Source of the DNA: Acidobacteriota bacterium
GTDB lineage: Bacteria > Acidobacteriota > Terriglobia > UBA7540
Reading direction: 5' to 3'
Length of the DNA: 11,669 nucleotides
NCBI GenBank assembly: GCA_021789565.1
Contig: JAJYJL010000119.1
Span: forward strand, 1-11,669
Notes under the pieces: model-generated
The model's database searches: none
Seen by the model: the letters and a program-made list of their open reading frames with translations, nothing else
What the model was told of the DNA's origin: nothing
Shown: positions 1 through 8,658 of the stretch, piece by piece
How positions within the stretch are numbered: position 1 is the first letter of the stretch
Layout: each line of letters begins with the position of its first letter
Made by a program: the position numbers and the translations under genes

Positions 1-35
1 CCTTTGGAAGTTCAGCAATGGTACGGGCCATTTGC

Positions 36-69
36 GGTCCTCCTCTCATTCTCATGAGAGGAGGATACC
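36..69 (+). promoter_or_regulatory. Leader hairpin holding a Shine-Dalgarno-like run
   Basis: The arms CCTCCTCTCAT (39-49) and ATGAGAGGAGG (54-64) are perfectly complementary over 11 bp around a TCTC loop. The stem extends by T38-A65, or alternatively by GGT/ACC (36-38 with 67-69) across a two-base bulge. The 3' arm contains GAGAGGAGG, the best ribosome-binding sequence upstream of the receptor gene, so folding would hide it. The same arm holds an ATG (54) that opens a nine-codon frame ending in TAA at 81-83. No T run follows on either strand, so it is not a terminator. Whether it regulates translation, acts as an operator in DNA form, or belongs to an upstream gene cannot be decided here. 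Confidence 0.5.
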
Positions 70-93
70 ACAAATTCATCTAAGTGAACAGTA

Positions 94-3000
94 TTGGGGC
101 TAATCTGCAACGGCGCCGCGCGGCGGTTTGCTGGCATTCAAATCCTGTCTCTTGCGGTGCTCGCATTCCTGGCTGTGCCTCTGAGGGCACAGCTCTACAG
201 CGGGACCGTGACAGGCGTTGTCTCTGACCCTTCGGGCGCTGTGATACCGGGGGCCAAAGTGACGCTCACTGACGTTTCGAAGGGCTATAACTTCAATGCC
301 ACAAGCGATGCGACGGGCCGTTACATTTTGCGGAACATTCCTCCCAGCACGTATTCGCTGAACGTATCGGCAACAGGTTTCAAGACCTCCACGCAGGTCG
401 GCATCGCCCTGGCAGTCAACGAAAACGCCACGGTGAATGTTAAGCTTGAATTGGGAACCACCACCCAGACCGTGGAGGTTACGGGGGCGCCCCCGTTGCT
501 GGCCACGCAGGACGCCACCACCGGTCAGGAAGTGAACCGCACTTACATCAATGACCTTCCACTGGTGGGGCGCGGCGTGTTTGATCTGGCCTTTCTTTCA
601 CCAGGCGTCAACCCGTCGCCCGGGCTTGCATTCGGAAACAGCGATGGCGTGGCCAACAACTTCACCTCGAACGGCGGGCGCAACGCCACGTCCGATATTC
701 TGATTGACGGCGTCAGCACCACCGACTACGAGCAGAACAGCGCCATCGTGGTACCGCTTTACACTCCTTCCGTGGACGCCGTGCAGGAGTTCAAGGTCCA
801 GCAGAACAACTTCAGCGCCGAGATCGGCTTTAGCGGCAACACGGTCCTGAACGTCGTGATGCGCTCTGGGACCAACCACCTCCACGGAAGCCTTTACGAG
901 TTCCTGCGGAACCAGGTATTTGACGCCAATAACTGGTTCAACAATCAGGCCGGAATCGACATTCCTTCCCGTCGCTACAACCAGTTCGGCGGCACGGTCG
1001 GCGGACCGGTCGTTCTTCCACACCTTTATAACGGAAAAGACAAGACCTTCTTCTTCTTTGATTACCAGGCTACGCGCGACCACTCGGCCACGACTTTCCA
1101 CGGAGGTGTGCCCAGCGCCCTCGAACGCCAGGGCGATTTTGGTGAGCTTTGCGGTTATGCGGGAGGCACTTTTGACAGCAGCGGCGCCTGTTCGAACGCT
1201 AACGGGCAGCTCTGGGACCCCTATTCGGGCACATACGATCCGAGCAACGGCGGCCCGGACCGCTCGGCATTTATTCCCTTCAACAACATGGCTACGTACC
1301 AGAGCGCCGGCTCGCCGGCTTATGCTGGTACAGCTCTCCAGTTACCGGCTACGCCAGGGAACATCATCGATCCCGTGGCGTCCAAGATGATGTCCTACTA
1401 TCCTTTGCCCAACGTCGGGGTCGGCACCAGCAGCTATGACCCTTATAACAACTGGGCGGGCTCGGGCGTTAACATCAACAATGGCGACCAGTTTGACATC
1501 AAGATTGACCAGCGCTTCAGCAACAGCAACCTGCTCTCCGCAAGGTATTCACAGGGTTGGGGCAGCGGCTTGGGCGCCAATTGCTGGAAAAACCCTCTCG
1601 ATCCTTGTTCGGGTGGTCCTAACACCAGCACCCAGCATGCCTTCGTGCTAAATGACACCTGGACCTTGGACCCCACCACGGTGGTCAACTTCGGCTACGG
1701 TATCACCCGGTCTTTCGATTACGGACAAGGTGTTGGGGCTGAATTCCCGAGCTTCAACCCTGTTACAGACCTTGGTCTGCCTTCCTACATCACTGACTCC
1801 GGGTTCCCGACCGCTCCGGACGCCTACATTTATGGGGGCTACCAGGTTGCCGGGTGCTGCGGTTCGCTGGGATACCAGGGCTGGTCCATCATCAAGTATG
1901 GCCAGGAGACGCACGACCTGCTGGGCAGTCTGGACAAGATTGCCGGCCGGCACGAAATCAAGGTTGGCGGCGAGTTCCGCATGCATCGCATCACCTTCGG
2001 CCAGCCGGGCGCGCCGGCCGGCATCATGACCTTTAATTTCAACTCAACCTCACAATATCCCTGGTGGGGCGGCGGCGATGCCATGGCCTCCTTCCTGACC
2101 GGCATTGGCGGGCCGGGGCAGTGGGGTGAGTATGAAGTCCCGCTGTTCGTCGCCACGCAGAGCCTTCAATATGGCAGCTTCATCCAGGACAACTGGCGCG
2201 CTACGGACAAGCTGACCGTCAATCTGGGTATTCGTTATGACCTCGACCTGCCCCGGACCGAGCGTCACGACCGCCAGCAATGGTTTGACCCCAACGCCAA
2301 GCTGCCCTTCACCGTTCCGGGGATGAATGTTACCGGCGGAGAGGAGTTCGCCGGCGTAAACGGCAATCCACGCGCTTTAGTGAACAATTACTACAAGGAA
2401 ATTGCTCCCCGCATCGGATTGGCTTACCGGTTCTGGAAGAATACGGTGTTCCGCGCCGGGTACGGCATCTTTTACAACCCCAGCGCCTGGGCAGCCGCGG
2501 GAACCGGCCCCGGAGGGTATGACGGCTTCACCGGCGTGACCGGCTGGCCCAATACCTACCAATATGATGGCGCCACGCCATGGTACTTCATGAGGAACCC
2601 ATTCCCTAATGGGATCACAGAGCCCACCGGTTCGTCGCTGGGTGTGATGCAACAGATGGGGTTGGGCGCGACCGGAGCCTTGCGCAGCGACAACGCTCCT
2701 TCCTACATGCAGACTTGGAGCGCAGGGTTCCAACACGAGCTGCCAGCCGGCGTCCTCCTCGACATTAATTACGTGGGCACCAAGGGGACACACCTCTACT
2801 TTAATGGGGCCGGCGACATTAACCACCTGGGACCGTGGATTGAACAAGCCAGTTCAGCACAGATCACGGCACTGCAAACCTTCGTGCCAAACCCCTTCTA
2901 CGGTCTGATTACCGATCCTAACTCGTCACTCTCCTCGCCCACCGTTACGCAGGAGCAACTCGACCGGCCATTCCCGCAGTTTACGGGTGTTACCGCACTC

Positions 3001-3804
3001 TTCCCGCCCCGCGGCAGCTCCATCTACCACGCCCTCCAGGTGCGGGTGCAAAAGAACATGTCGAACGGGCTCCAGTTCGTTGGCAACTATACATGGTCGA
3101 AAACGATATCAAATTCGGACGTCAGCAGCTACACAACCTGGTTGGGAGGGAGTTACGGAATCGAGGATCCGAACAACCTGAAAATCGAGCGGGCCGTCAG
3201 CGAGTATTCCATTCCTCAGGTTTTGACTTTCGGTTATGTCTATAGCTTGCCGTTCGGGCGCGGAAAGCACTTCGGTTCCAAGTGGAACCCGGTTGTGGAT
3301 GCCGTCCTGGGCGGGTGGAAGACCTCAGGCATATGGAGGTTTGACACCGGCCAGCCGGTCGCCATCAGCCTTTCGGGCGGTGGAACACCTCTGCCCACTT
3401 ATCCCGGCCAACGGCCCAATCTTCTTCAGCCGCTCCAACGCAACACAGGCGCCAACTGGAGGACGCAATACTTCGCCAATCCGGGGGCGATCGCGGTGCC
3501 TGCACCCTACACGCTGGGGACGGCGCCACGCACGATACCCAACGTCTATGCGCCAGGGGCCAGGACGGCAGGACTTTCCTTGCTGAAGGAATTTCCTCTG
3601 GGAGCCATTCATGAAGGCACAAGGCTCGAGTTACGTTTAGAGACCTTCAACGCCTTTAACCATCCGCAGTTTGGATGCCTCAATGGTTCGATACAAACCT
3701 CCTTTGTCGGGTCTGATCCGACCACCTACTCAGGGTTCGGAAAGTTGGACTGCCAGGCCAACAGCCCGAGGGAGCTACAGTTAGGCATGAAGCTCTATTT
3801 CTAA
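94..3804 (+). CDS. Oar-like TonB-dependent outer-membrane receptor with N-terminal carboxypeptidase-regulatory-like domain
   Basis: The 1236-residue product begins with a Sec signal peptide (about residues 1-33: RR near 10-11, a hydrophobic core 16-30, likely cleavage after RAQ). A carboxypeptidase-regulatory-like beta-sandwich follows (about 36-130, with GVVSDPSGAVIPGAKVTL and GRYILRNIPPSTY). Next comes the plug (about 140-265, including RNATSDILIDGV, DAVQEFKVQ and NVVMRSGTN), then a long barrel ending in a terminal Phe (LQLGMKLYF), as outer-membrane proteins do. The family is energised by TonB/ExbBD and transports or secretes bulky substrates; the substrate here is unknown. TTG at 94 is the first possible start after an in-frame TGA at 85-87. 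A later GTG would cut into the signal peptide. The start has no well-placed Shine-Dalgarno; the nearest lies about 30 bases upstream in a hairpin. No TonB box is obvious. A terminator follows directly, so the gene is probably monocistronic. Confidence 0.93.
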   Translation: MGLICNGAARRFAGIQILSLAVLAFLAVPLRAQLYSGTVTGVVSDPSGAVIPGAKVTLTDVSKGYNFNATSDATGRYILRNIPPSTYSLNVSATGFKTSTQVGIALAVNENATVNVKLELGTTTQTVEVTGAPPLLATQDATTGQEVNRTYINDLPLVGRGVFDLAFLSPGVNPSPGLAFGNSDGVANNFTSNGGRNATSDILIDGVSTTDYEQNSAIVVPLYTPSVDAVQEFKVQQNNFSAEIGFSGNTVLNVVMRSGTNHLHGSLYEFLRNQVFDANNWFNNQAGIDIPSRRYNQFGGTVGGPVVLPHLYNGKDKTFFFFDYQATRDHSATTFHGGVPSALERQGDFGELCGYAGGTFDSSGACSNANGQLWDPYSGTYDPSNGGPDRSAFIPFNNMATYQSAGSPAYAGTALQLPATPGNIIDPVASKMMSYYPLPNVGVGTSSYDPYNNWAGSGVNINNGDQFDIKIDQRFSNSNLLSARYSQGWGSGLGANCWKNPLDPCSGGPNTSTQHAFVLNDTWTLDPTTVVNFGYGITRSFDYGQGVGAEFPSFNPVTDLGLPSYITDSGFPTAPDAYIYGGYQVAGCCGSLGYQGWSIIKYGQETHDLLGSLDKIAGRHEIKVGGEFRMHRITFGQPGAPAGIMTFNFNSTSQYPWWGGGDAMASFLTGIGGPGQWGEYEVPLFVATQSLQYGSFIQDNWRATDKLTVNLGIRYDLDLPRTERHDRQQWFDPNAKLPFTVPGMNVTGGEEFAGVNGNPRALVNNYYKEIAPRIGLAYRFWKNTVFRAGYGIFYNPSAWAAAGTGPGGYDGFTGVTGWPNTYQYDGATPWYFMRNPFPNGITEPTGSSLGVMQQMGLGATGALRSDNAPSYMQTWSAGFQHELPAGVLLDINYVGTKGTHLYFNGAGDINHLGPWIEQASSAQITALQTFVPNPFYGLITDPNSSLSSPTVTQEQLDRPFPQFTGVTALFPPRGSSIYHALQVRVQKNMSNGLQFVGNYTWSKTISNSDVSSYTTWLGGSYGIEDPNNLKIERAVSEYSIPQVLTFGYVYSLPFGRGKHFGSKWNPVVDAVLGGWKTSGIWRFDTGQPVAISLSGGGTPLPTYPGQRPNLLQPLQRNTGANWRTQYFANPGAIAVPAPYTLGTAPRTIPNVYAPGARTAGLSLLKEFPLGAIHEGTRLELRLETFNAFNHPQFGCLNGSIQTSFVGSDPTTYSGFGKLDCQANSPRELQLGMKLYF

Positions 3805-3869
3805 GCCGCGCGCCCAGTTGGCTGGCGATGGGCGTCCGGCGGATGGTTTGGCGCCTCCTTCAATTTGTG

Positions 3870-3906
3870 GGCCAGGGTGGTATCATCCCGCCCTGGCCTT
3901 TCTTTT
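3870..3906 (+). terminator. Rho-independent terminator of the receptor gene
   Basis: GGCCAGGG (3870-3877) pairs with CCCTGGCC (3891-3898). The stem continues inward through a T-G wobble and two G-C pairs to about 11 bp around the seven-base loop TATCATC. TTTCTTTT follows at once (3899-3906). It lies 66 bases after the receptor stop codon and separates that gene from the downstream operon. Confidence 0.88.
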
Positions 3907-3941
3907 GGAAGAGGGCAGGAGGGCAAGGTAGCCCAGAGCTG

Positions 3942-3956
3942 TCCCGCCGTGCGGGA
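3942..3956. repeat. Small TCCCGC/GCGGGA hairpin
   Basis: TCCCGC (3942-3947) and GCGGGA (3951-3956) flank the three bases CGT. A near-identical palindrome with loop CTCTG lies at 10805-10821. The first is about 60 bases left of the left-hand hairpin element and the second about 75 bases right of the right-hand copy, so it may be an outlying module of the same repeat family. Confidence 0.45.
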
Positions 3957-3958
3957 TT

Positions 3959-4007
3959 AATCTGCGGTTTGTTCCATGAAAATTAGAGGCCGCAGATTTT
4001 ATTTTTT
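3959..4007 (+). terminator. Possible second terminator-like hairpin
   Basis: AATCTGCGG (3959-3967) is perfectly complementary to CCGCAGATT (3990-3998), and the T-rich run TTATTTTTT follows (3999-4007). The 22-base loop is long for a classical terminator. It may be a backup terminator for the receptor transcript, or simply the left edge of the repeat-rich segment. Confidence 0.4.
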
Positions 4008-4160
4008 GCGAAAGAGCACGGATTTATCCGTGCCGTAAAGCGTTGCCGCCAAAGCCGGCTTTAGCCGCTGAAATTAGCTCGTCGGAACGGAAGGACCGAC
4101 GCAGGGGCTGAAGCCTGCACTCAAGGGGACCATCTTTCGGCACGACTGAAGTCGTGCCCT
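4004..4160. repeat. Four-hairpin dispersed element, copy 1
   Basis: Four short palindromes occur in order, each with a T-N-N-A tetraloop. Module a is GCACGGA-TTTA-TCCGTGC (4016-4033). Module b is CGGC-TTTA-GCCG (4056-4067). Module c is GCAGGGGC-TGAA-GCCTGC (4101-4118, with a two-base bulge). Module d is GGCACGAC-TGAA-GTCGTGCC (4139-4158). Another 6-bp stem (CGTCGG/CCGACG, 4080-4101) lies in the middle. The same four modules in the same order and at nearly the same spacing recur at 10585-10735. Modules a and b have TTYA loops, while c and d have the complementary TRAA loops, so the unit is itself an inverted arrangement. It has no coding capacity and sits in the leader of the TPR operon. It resembles a REP/BIME- or MITE-type element; no name can be given. 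Confidence 0.75.
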
Positions 4161-4243
4161 TCGCGAAAGCGACGCAGCACTACCCGGCCCCGAGGCGGGA
4201 TAATGTTTTCGGGCGGCTGCAGGTGGGATTAAGATACAAAGTG

Positions 4244-7003
4244 ATGTTTTTCCGTGCCTGTCTGCTGCTTGCCTGCATTGCGGTTTCTCCTATCGCGGGG
4301 GCGTCCCGCGCCTTCGCCTTCGCTCAGCACAGTTCCTCCTCATTCGGGCAGGCGGTTGAAGCCTTTCAGCAAGGCCGCTACGCAGAAGCTGAAAGGATCG
4401 CCCGGGCGCTCGTGCGCGACCATCCAGGCGATGCCCGGCCGCTCGGCCTGCTGGCGATTATTCTGGATGCGCAGAAGAAATATCAGGAAGCGGAACCCGT
4501 CTACCTTCGGGCGTTGCGGCTGGCGCCGGACTCAGCGTCACTCCACAATAACCTCGGAAACCATTACTTGAACCAGGGAGACATGGCCCGCGCTCGCGCG
4601 CAATATCTGAAGGTTGTGGAACTTGACCCCGGCCATCCCAACGCCAACCTTCAGCTTGCCGAAATGAGCATTAAGGCGAAAGACGGGAACTCGGCGCTGA
4701 AATATCTTTCGCATCTCCCCGTGAGCGCGCTCTCCCAGCCCGCGCCTGCGCTGCTGCGTGCCCAGGCGCTGCGTCTGGCCGGGAGAACAAAACAGGCCGA
4801 ACAGGCGCTTGACCAGATTGTGCAACAGGCCGGGAACAATCCCCGCGCCTCATTTTCAGCGGGGATGGTGGATGCTTCATGGAAACGCTATTCCGAAGCC
4901 GAGCAGGCGTTTGGGCAGGCCCTCAAGGCAGACCCGTCGAACTTCGACATTCAATACAACCTTGGCCTTGCCGCTTTGAACGCCCGGGACTTCCAGCGGG
5001 CGCTCGATATGTTCCAGACAGCGTACCGCCAGAAACCGGACGATCCCGACGTTCTTCTGAATTTCGCGCGCTCATACTCCGGCACAGGACACGACGACCA
5101 GGCGATTATCCTGCTTGTGAAGGCGATGAAGGTAGCGCCCAACCGGACCGACATCCTGATCACCGCCGCTCAAACCGCGGAACGGCTGGGCTTCTACGTT
5201 GACGCCGCCACGGCTACCGAGAAATATCTGAAGCTGAAACCTGATGACGATGTTGCACGCCGCGAGCTTGGGTTTTTGTATGCGCGCACGGGGAAAGTAC
5301 AGGAGGGACGCGGCATTCTTCAGGCTTATGTCGAAAAGCATCCCAAAGACCCGCGTGGATTTTACGAACTGGGCATTGCGGAGACCGTGCGCGACCGTAA
5401 CCAGGCGATGGTTAGCTTTAACAAAGCCCTTGAACTGGATCCCTCCCTGACGGGCGCCAGGTATGCGCGTGCCGTCTTGAACGCACAAAAGGAAAAGTAT
5501 CAGGAGTCGATCAACGATTTGAACCTGGTCATCAAGAGCGAGCCGCGAAACTCCGATGCACTCTACGCGCTCGGAGAAGATTTCCTCATGCTCAATCGTC
5601 CAGCGGAAGCCGTCAAGGTGCTTGCCAAGGCCGCTGAAATCGCTTCAAGGGAACCGAAAATTCTTCAGCGTTACAGCCGGGCGTTGTTGCGCGCCGGCAA
5701 GGAAACCGAAGCGCAGGCCGTCTTGCAGCGCTTTCAGGCCATCAAAGCTACTGACGGAGGACCCAGGCCCAACAGCGGACTCTTTAACTACCTGAGCCTT
5801 ACGCCCCAGCAGCAACGCCAGCGCTACATGGGCAACCTGAGGCGCAACATCGAGCTGGATCCTCAGGACGTGAAGTCACTGGCTAAGCTGGCAAGTGCAC
5901 TGATGGCGGAAGGGAAGACAGCCGAGGCGATTGAAGACTATAAGAAAATCCGGACCCTGACCAGCGACACTAATGTTCTGGCAAGCTGCGGCAGGGACCT
6001 TCTGGACGCAGGGCAGTATGATCTGGCGCGGCAGTTTCTGGCCTCAGCCATGCAGCAGGCGGCCCCCTCGGGCGAAGCCGCGGTGGAGGACCTGCGCCTG
6101 GACCTTACGGTTGCGATCTTTCATGGAGAAGGAGCGGCGGCCGCGCTTGCCGAACTTGATAAGACGCCGGCGTCCTTTCGCCACGGCGACTATTATCTGC
6201 TTCGCGCCCAGATTCTGGACTCCATGGGAAAAGAAGCGGAGGCGGCGGCCGACCTGAACCGGGGGATCAGCGCCTCGCCCACGCGCGCCAGCCTCTACTT
6301 CCAGGCCGCGCTGTTTCTGATTAAGCACGGCCAATATCGTCAGACCATTCGGTTGCTCGATCTCTCGAAGCAGGCCGCGCCGGACAATCCCGACCTGATG
6401 CTGGTCCAGGCCATCACCTATGAGCTCTTGCAGCGCTTCAAAGACTCGCAGAAGGTCCTGGCCGAAATCCAGTCGCGCTGGCCGGAGTGGAGCCAGCCTT
6501 ACCTGATCGACGGCATCATCCTGCAAAACCAGTTCAAGCAGAAGGAAGCGAAGCAGAAGTTGGAGACTGCCATTGCGCTTGGCTCGAACGATCCCAAAGC
6601 CTATTTCTACCTGGCCTCGGCCTGCCTTGACTCAGATCCGCCGGATTTGAAGGGGGCGGCACAGGCCATCGGCAAGGGGCTGGAGGTCGCGCCCACGGAT
6701 GCGAAGATGCAATGGCTGGCCGGCAAGGTCAGCCTGGCGCAAAAGGATTATGCAAAGGCCCTTGACCAGTTGCAGGCTGCCGCGTGCCTGGACCCCGGCC
6801 TGGTTGAGGTCCACGAGACCTTGCGAGCCACCTACCTGGCGATGGGCGACAAAGACAAAGCCATTGGCGAGGCAAAGGAAATTGTTCGCCTGAAACAGAT
6901 GGAGGCGGCGAAGAAGCCCCATCAAGGGGAAGTTCCGGCCATCAGCGCCCCGCTGTTTACGGTCCGGCTCCCCGTGGGCCGTGATACCGCGGCGGACCAG
7001 TAA
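4244..7003 (+). CDS. Exported TPR-repeat protein (about 919 residues), first gene of the operon
   Basis: After a signal peptide (about residues 1-28: FFRACLLLACIAVSPIAGA, then ASRAFAFAQ), the protein is almost entirely tandem 34-residue tetratricopeptide repeats. Clear early units lie at about 37-64, 65-98 and 99-132, with signature blocks such as LHNNLGNHYLNQGDMARARA and FDIQYNLGLAALNARDFQRA. The repeats run to about residue 880, followed by a basic, Pro-rich tail. TPR solenoids bind other proteins; no catalytic domain is visible. I chose ATG 4244. The frame opens earlier at GTG 4154, but that start lies inside a repeat-element hairpin and would bury the signal peptide behind about 30 residues. 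GTG 4223 is a fair alternative: it adds seven residues (GLRYK...) and would place an LLAC lipobox at a more usual distance, making the product a lipoprotein. The gene ends 28 bases before the next TPR gene. Confidence 0.88.
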   Translation: MFFRACLLLACIAVSPIAGASRAFAFAQHSSSSFGQAVEAFQQGRYAEAERIARALVRDHPGDARPLGLLAIILDAQKKYQEAEPVYLRALRLAPDSASLHNNLGNHYLNQGDMARARAQYLKVVELDPGHPNANLQLAEMSIKAKDGNSALKYLSHLPVSALSQPAPALLRAQALRLAGRTKQAEQALDQIVQQAGNNPRASFSAGMVDASWKRYSEAEQAFGQALKADPSNFDIQYNLGLAALNARDFQRALDMFQTAYRQKPDDPDVLLNFARSYSGTGHDDQAIILLVKAMKVAPNRTDILITAAQTAERLGFYVDAATATEKYLKLKPDDDVARRELGFLYARTGKVQEGRGILQAYVEKHPKDPRGFYELGIAETVRDRNQAMVSFNKALELDPSLTGARYARAVLNAQKEKYQESINDLNLVIKSEPRNSDALYALGEDFLMLNRPAEAVKVLAKAAEIASREPKILQRYSRALLRAGKETEAQAVLQRFQAIKATDGGPRPNSGLFNYLSLTPQQQRQRYMGNLRRNIELDPQDVKSLAKLASALMAEGKTAEAIEDYKKIRTLTSDTNVLASCGRDLLDAGQYDLARQFLASAMQQAAPSGEAAVEDLRLDLTVAIFHGEGAAAALAELDKTPASFRHGDYYLLRAQILDSMGKEAEAAADLNRGISASPTRASLYFQAALFLIKHGQYRQTIRLLDLSKQAAPDNPDLMLVQAITYELLQRFKDSQKVLAEIQSRWPEWSQPYLIDGIILQNQFKQKEAKQKLETAIALGSNDPKAYFYLASACLDSDPPDLKGAAQAIGKGLEVAPTDAKMQWLAGKVSLAQKDYAKALDQLQAAACLDPGLVEVHETLRATYLAMGDKDKAIGEAKEIVRLKQMEAAKKPHQGEVPAISAPLFTVRLPVGRDTAADQ

Positions 7004-7031
7004 TCCGCCGGCTTCGTCTATTGATTGAGCG

Positions 7032-8624
7032 ATGAAAGTCCAGTACCAGCCAATGCGAGGCCGCTGGGCCATGGGGGTTGCTGCAACCTGGCTGCTTGTC
7101 CCGGTACTTGCCGCAAGTCTGGCGGCGCAGGAGACCACCCGGCAGCACGCCGAGCGCGGTATCCAACTGGCCCAGTCAGGAAACCTCGCCGCCGCGGAAG
7201 CCGAGTTTCGCAGCGCCATCCGGCTTCACCCGAGCGATCCCCAGATTCTGGGCAACCTGGGAACAGTGCTGGCGATGGAAGGGAAGCTGGGAGAATCAAA
7301 CCCAATCCTGGAGAAAGCCATCCGGCTCGATCCCCGGGCATGGGTCCTGCGGCAATACCTGGCGGCCAACCTGTGGCAGCTCCACAAACCCGCCGAAGCA
7401 AAGACGCAGCTTGAGATCATTTTGAAAGCCCAGCCGCAAAACAAGCAGGCCATTTTCCTGCTGGGGATGGTTTCTGAGAACATGAAGGATTACGCTGCGG
7501 CCGCGCGGTTGCTGGCCTCCGTGCCTGAACTCGTCCGGCAGCACCCGCAGTCGGTGGTGGCGCTGGCGATTTCGCAATATCAAACGAAGAACAGAGAGGA
7601 CGCGCGGAAAACCCTGGGAATTTTGCTGGAACATCCTGACGACGCCCAGGCCGCGCTGATGGGCGCGCGGACGGCTTCAGAAGCGCGCGACTACGAGGAG
7701 GCGCTCCACCTGCTGCAGGCTGCCGAGGCTTCAAATCCCGGTTTCCCCGGCCTGGCATACAATATCGCCCTGGCCGAGTACAACGCCGGACGTTACGCCG
7801 ATTGCGAGGCAAACCTGCTGGCGCTTGCCGGTACAAAGCAGGATTCGAGCGAGACGGAAAACCTGCTCGGGTGGTGTTATGAAAAGCAGGGAAAATACGG
7901 ACCGGCGGTTTCCGCGCTGCGGCAGGCTGTTGCGCTCGGGCCGGACCAGGAATCAAATTATCTCGACCTGGGCGGCGTTTTACGCAGGGTAAGAGCACTG
8001 CCTGCAGCGCTGGCAGTGGCGGGGCAGGGCGTTGAAAGGTTTCCCAAATCCGCCCGCATGTGGAGCCTGAAGGGTTCTATTGAACTGAGTATGAACTATT
8101 ATCCGGACGCCATTGCGTCCTATTCGCGCGCCTATGAACTGGACCCGACGGACGCCGCAGCGCTGCTGGGATTGGGCAAGGCCAGAGAAGGACGCGGGTC
8201 TTCCGCCGAAGCGGAGAAGACTTTTGAGGAGGGCGTCCGGAAATTTCCGCGCGACCCGCGGTTCGCCCTCGAAGACGCGTTCCTTTTGCTGCGCAGGGTC
8301 GATGCGGGCGATAAGGCAGCAAAACCGCGCGCCGTGGAGCTGCTGAAACAAGCCCTCGCCATCGATCCGCGGAGCGCTGAAGCTTATTACCAGCTTGGCA
8401 ATCTCGCTCTCGAAGCCGGCAGGCCGAAAGAGGCTTTCGACGAATTGCAGAAGGCCGCGCAACTCGAGCCCGGCGCCAGCCGGATGCATTTTGCGCTGGC
8501 GCGGGCCTGCCGGCGGCTGGGGCAAAAAGCAGCAGCGGCGCGCGAGATGGCCGCATTCCAAAAGCTGAAGGAAAAGGAGCAATCCCTGGCCTATGCCGCG
8601 CCCGCCGGCATGGGATCACGGTAG
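7032..8624 (+). CDS. Exported TPR-repeat protein (530 residues), second gene of the operon
   Basis: The N-terminus has a basic stretch (MRGRW near residues 8-12), a hydrophobic core (about 14-30) and a plausible signal-peptidase I site after SLAA, so the protein should be released to the periplasm. No lipobox cysteine is present. From about residue 38 it is tandem TPR repeats to near the end, for example HAERGIQLAQSGNLAAAEAE, DPQILGNLGTVLAMEGKLGE and AEAYYQLGNLALEAGRPKEA, followed by a Lys/Glu-rich helix. It shares the TPR fold and Ala-rich style of its upstream neighbour and may be a paralogue, but the two lengths differ widely. No strong Shine-Dalgarno precedes ATG 7032; with only 28 bases from the previous stop codon, translation may be coupled. 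ATG 7053 or 7071 are possible shorter starts. Substrate and partners are unknown; the next gene is the best partner candidate. Confidence 0.88.
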   Translation: MKVQYQPMRGRWAMGVAATWLLVPVLAASLAAQETTRQHAERGIQLAQSGNLAAAEAEFRSAIRLHPSDPQILGNLGTVLAMEGKLGESNPILEKAIRLDPRAWVLRQYLAANLWQLHKPAEAKTQLEIILKAQPQNKQAIFLLGMVSENMKDYAAAARLLASVPELVRQHPQSVVALAISQYQTKNREDARKTLGILLEHPDDAQAALMGARTASEARDYEEALHLLQAAEASNPGFPGLAYNIALAEYNAGRYADCEANLLALAGTKQDSSETENLLGWCYEKQGKYGPAVSALRQAVALGPDQESNYLDLGGVLRRVRALPAALAVAGQGVERFPKSARMWSLKGSIELSMNYYPDAIASYSRAYELDPTDAAALLGLGKAREGRGSSAEAEKTFEEGVRKFPRDPRFALEDAFLLLRRVDAGDKAAKPRAVELLKQALAIDPRSAEAYYQLGNLALEAGRPKEAFDELQKAAQLEPGASRMHFALARACRRLGQKAAAAREMAAFQKLKEKEQSLAYAAPAGMGSR

Positions 8625-8658
8625 GCCGGGCCGCGCCACAGCGCGATGGGCATCCATC

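Noticed and set aside
36..69. Leader hairpin as a terminator for an upstream gene
   Set aside because: There is no T run on either side, whichever strand is considered.
4016..4158. Series of short palindromes as a CRISPR array
   Set aside because: The modules differ in sequence and are not direct repeats with uniform spacers. No cas gene is nearby.
4154..4243. N-terminal extension of the first TPR protein from GTG 4154
   Set aside because: The start codon is part of a repeat hairpin, and the extension would bury the signal peptide.
8593..8658. N-terminal extension of the FG-GAP protein from ATG 8593
   Set aside because: It overlaps the TPR gene, is Pro/Arg-rich, and puts 22 residues before a proper Tat signal.
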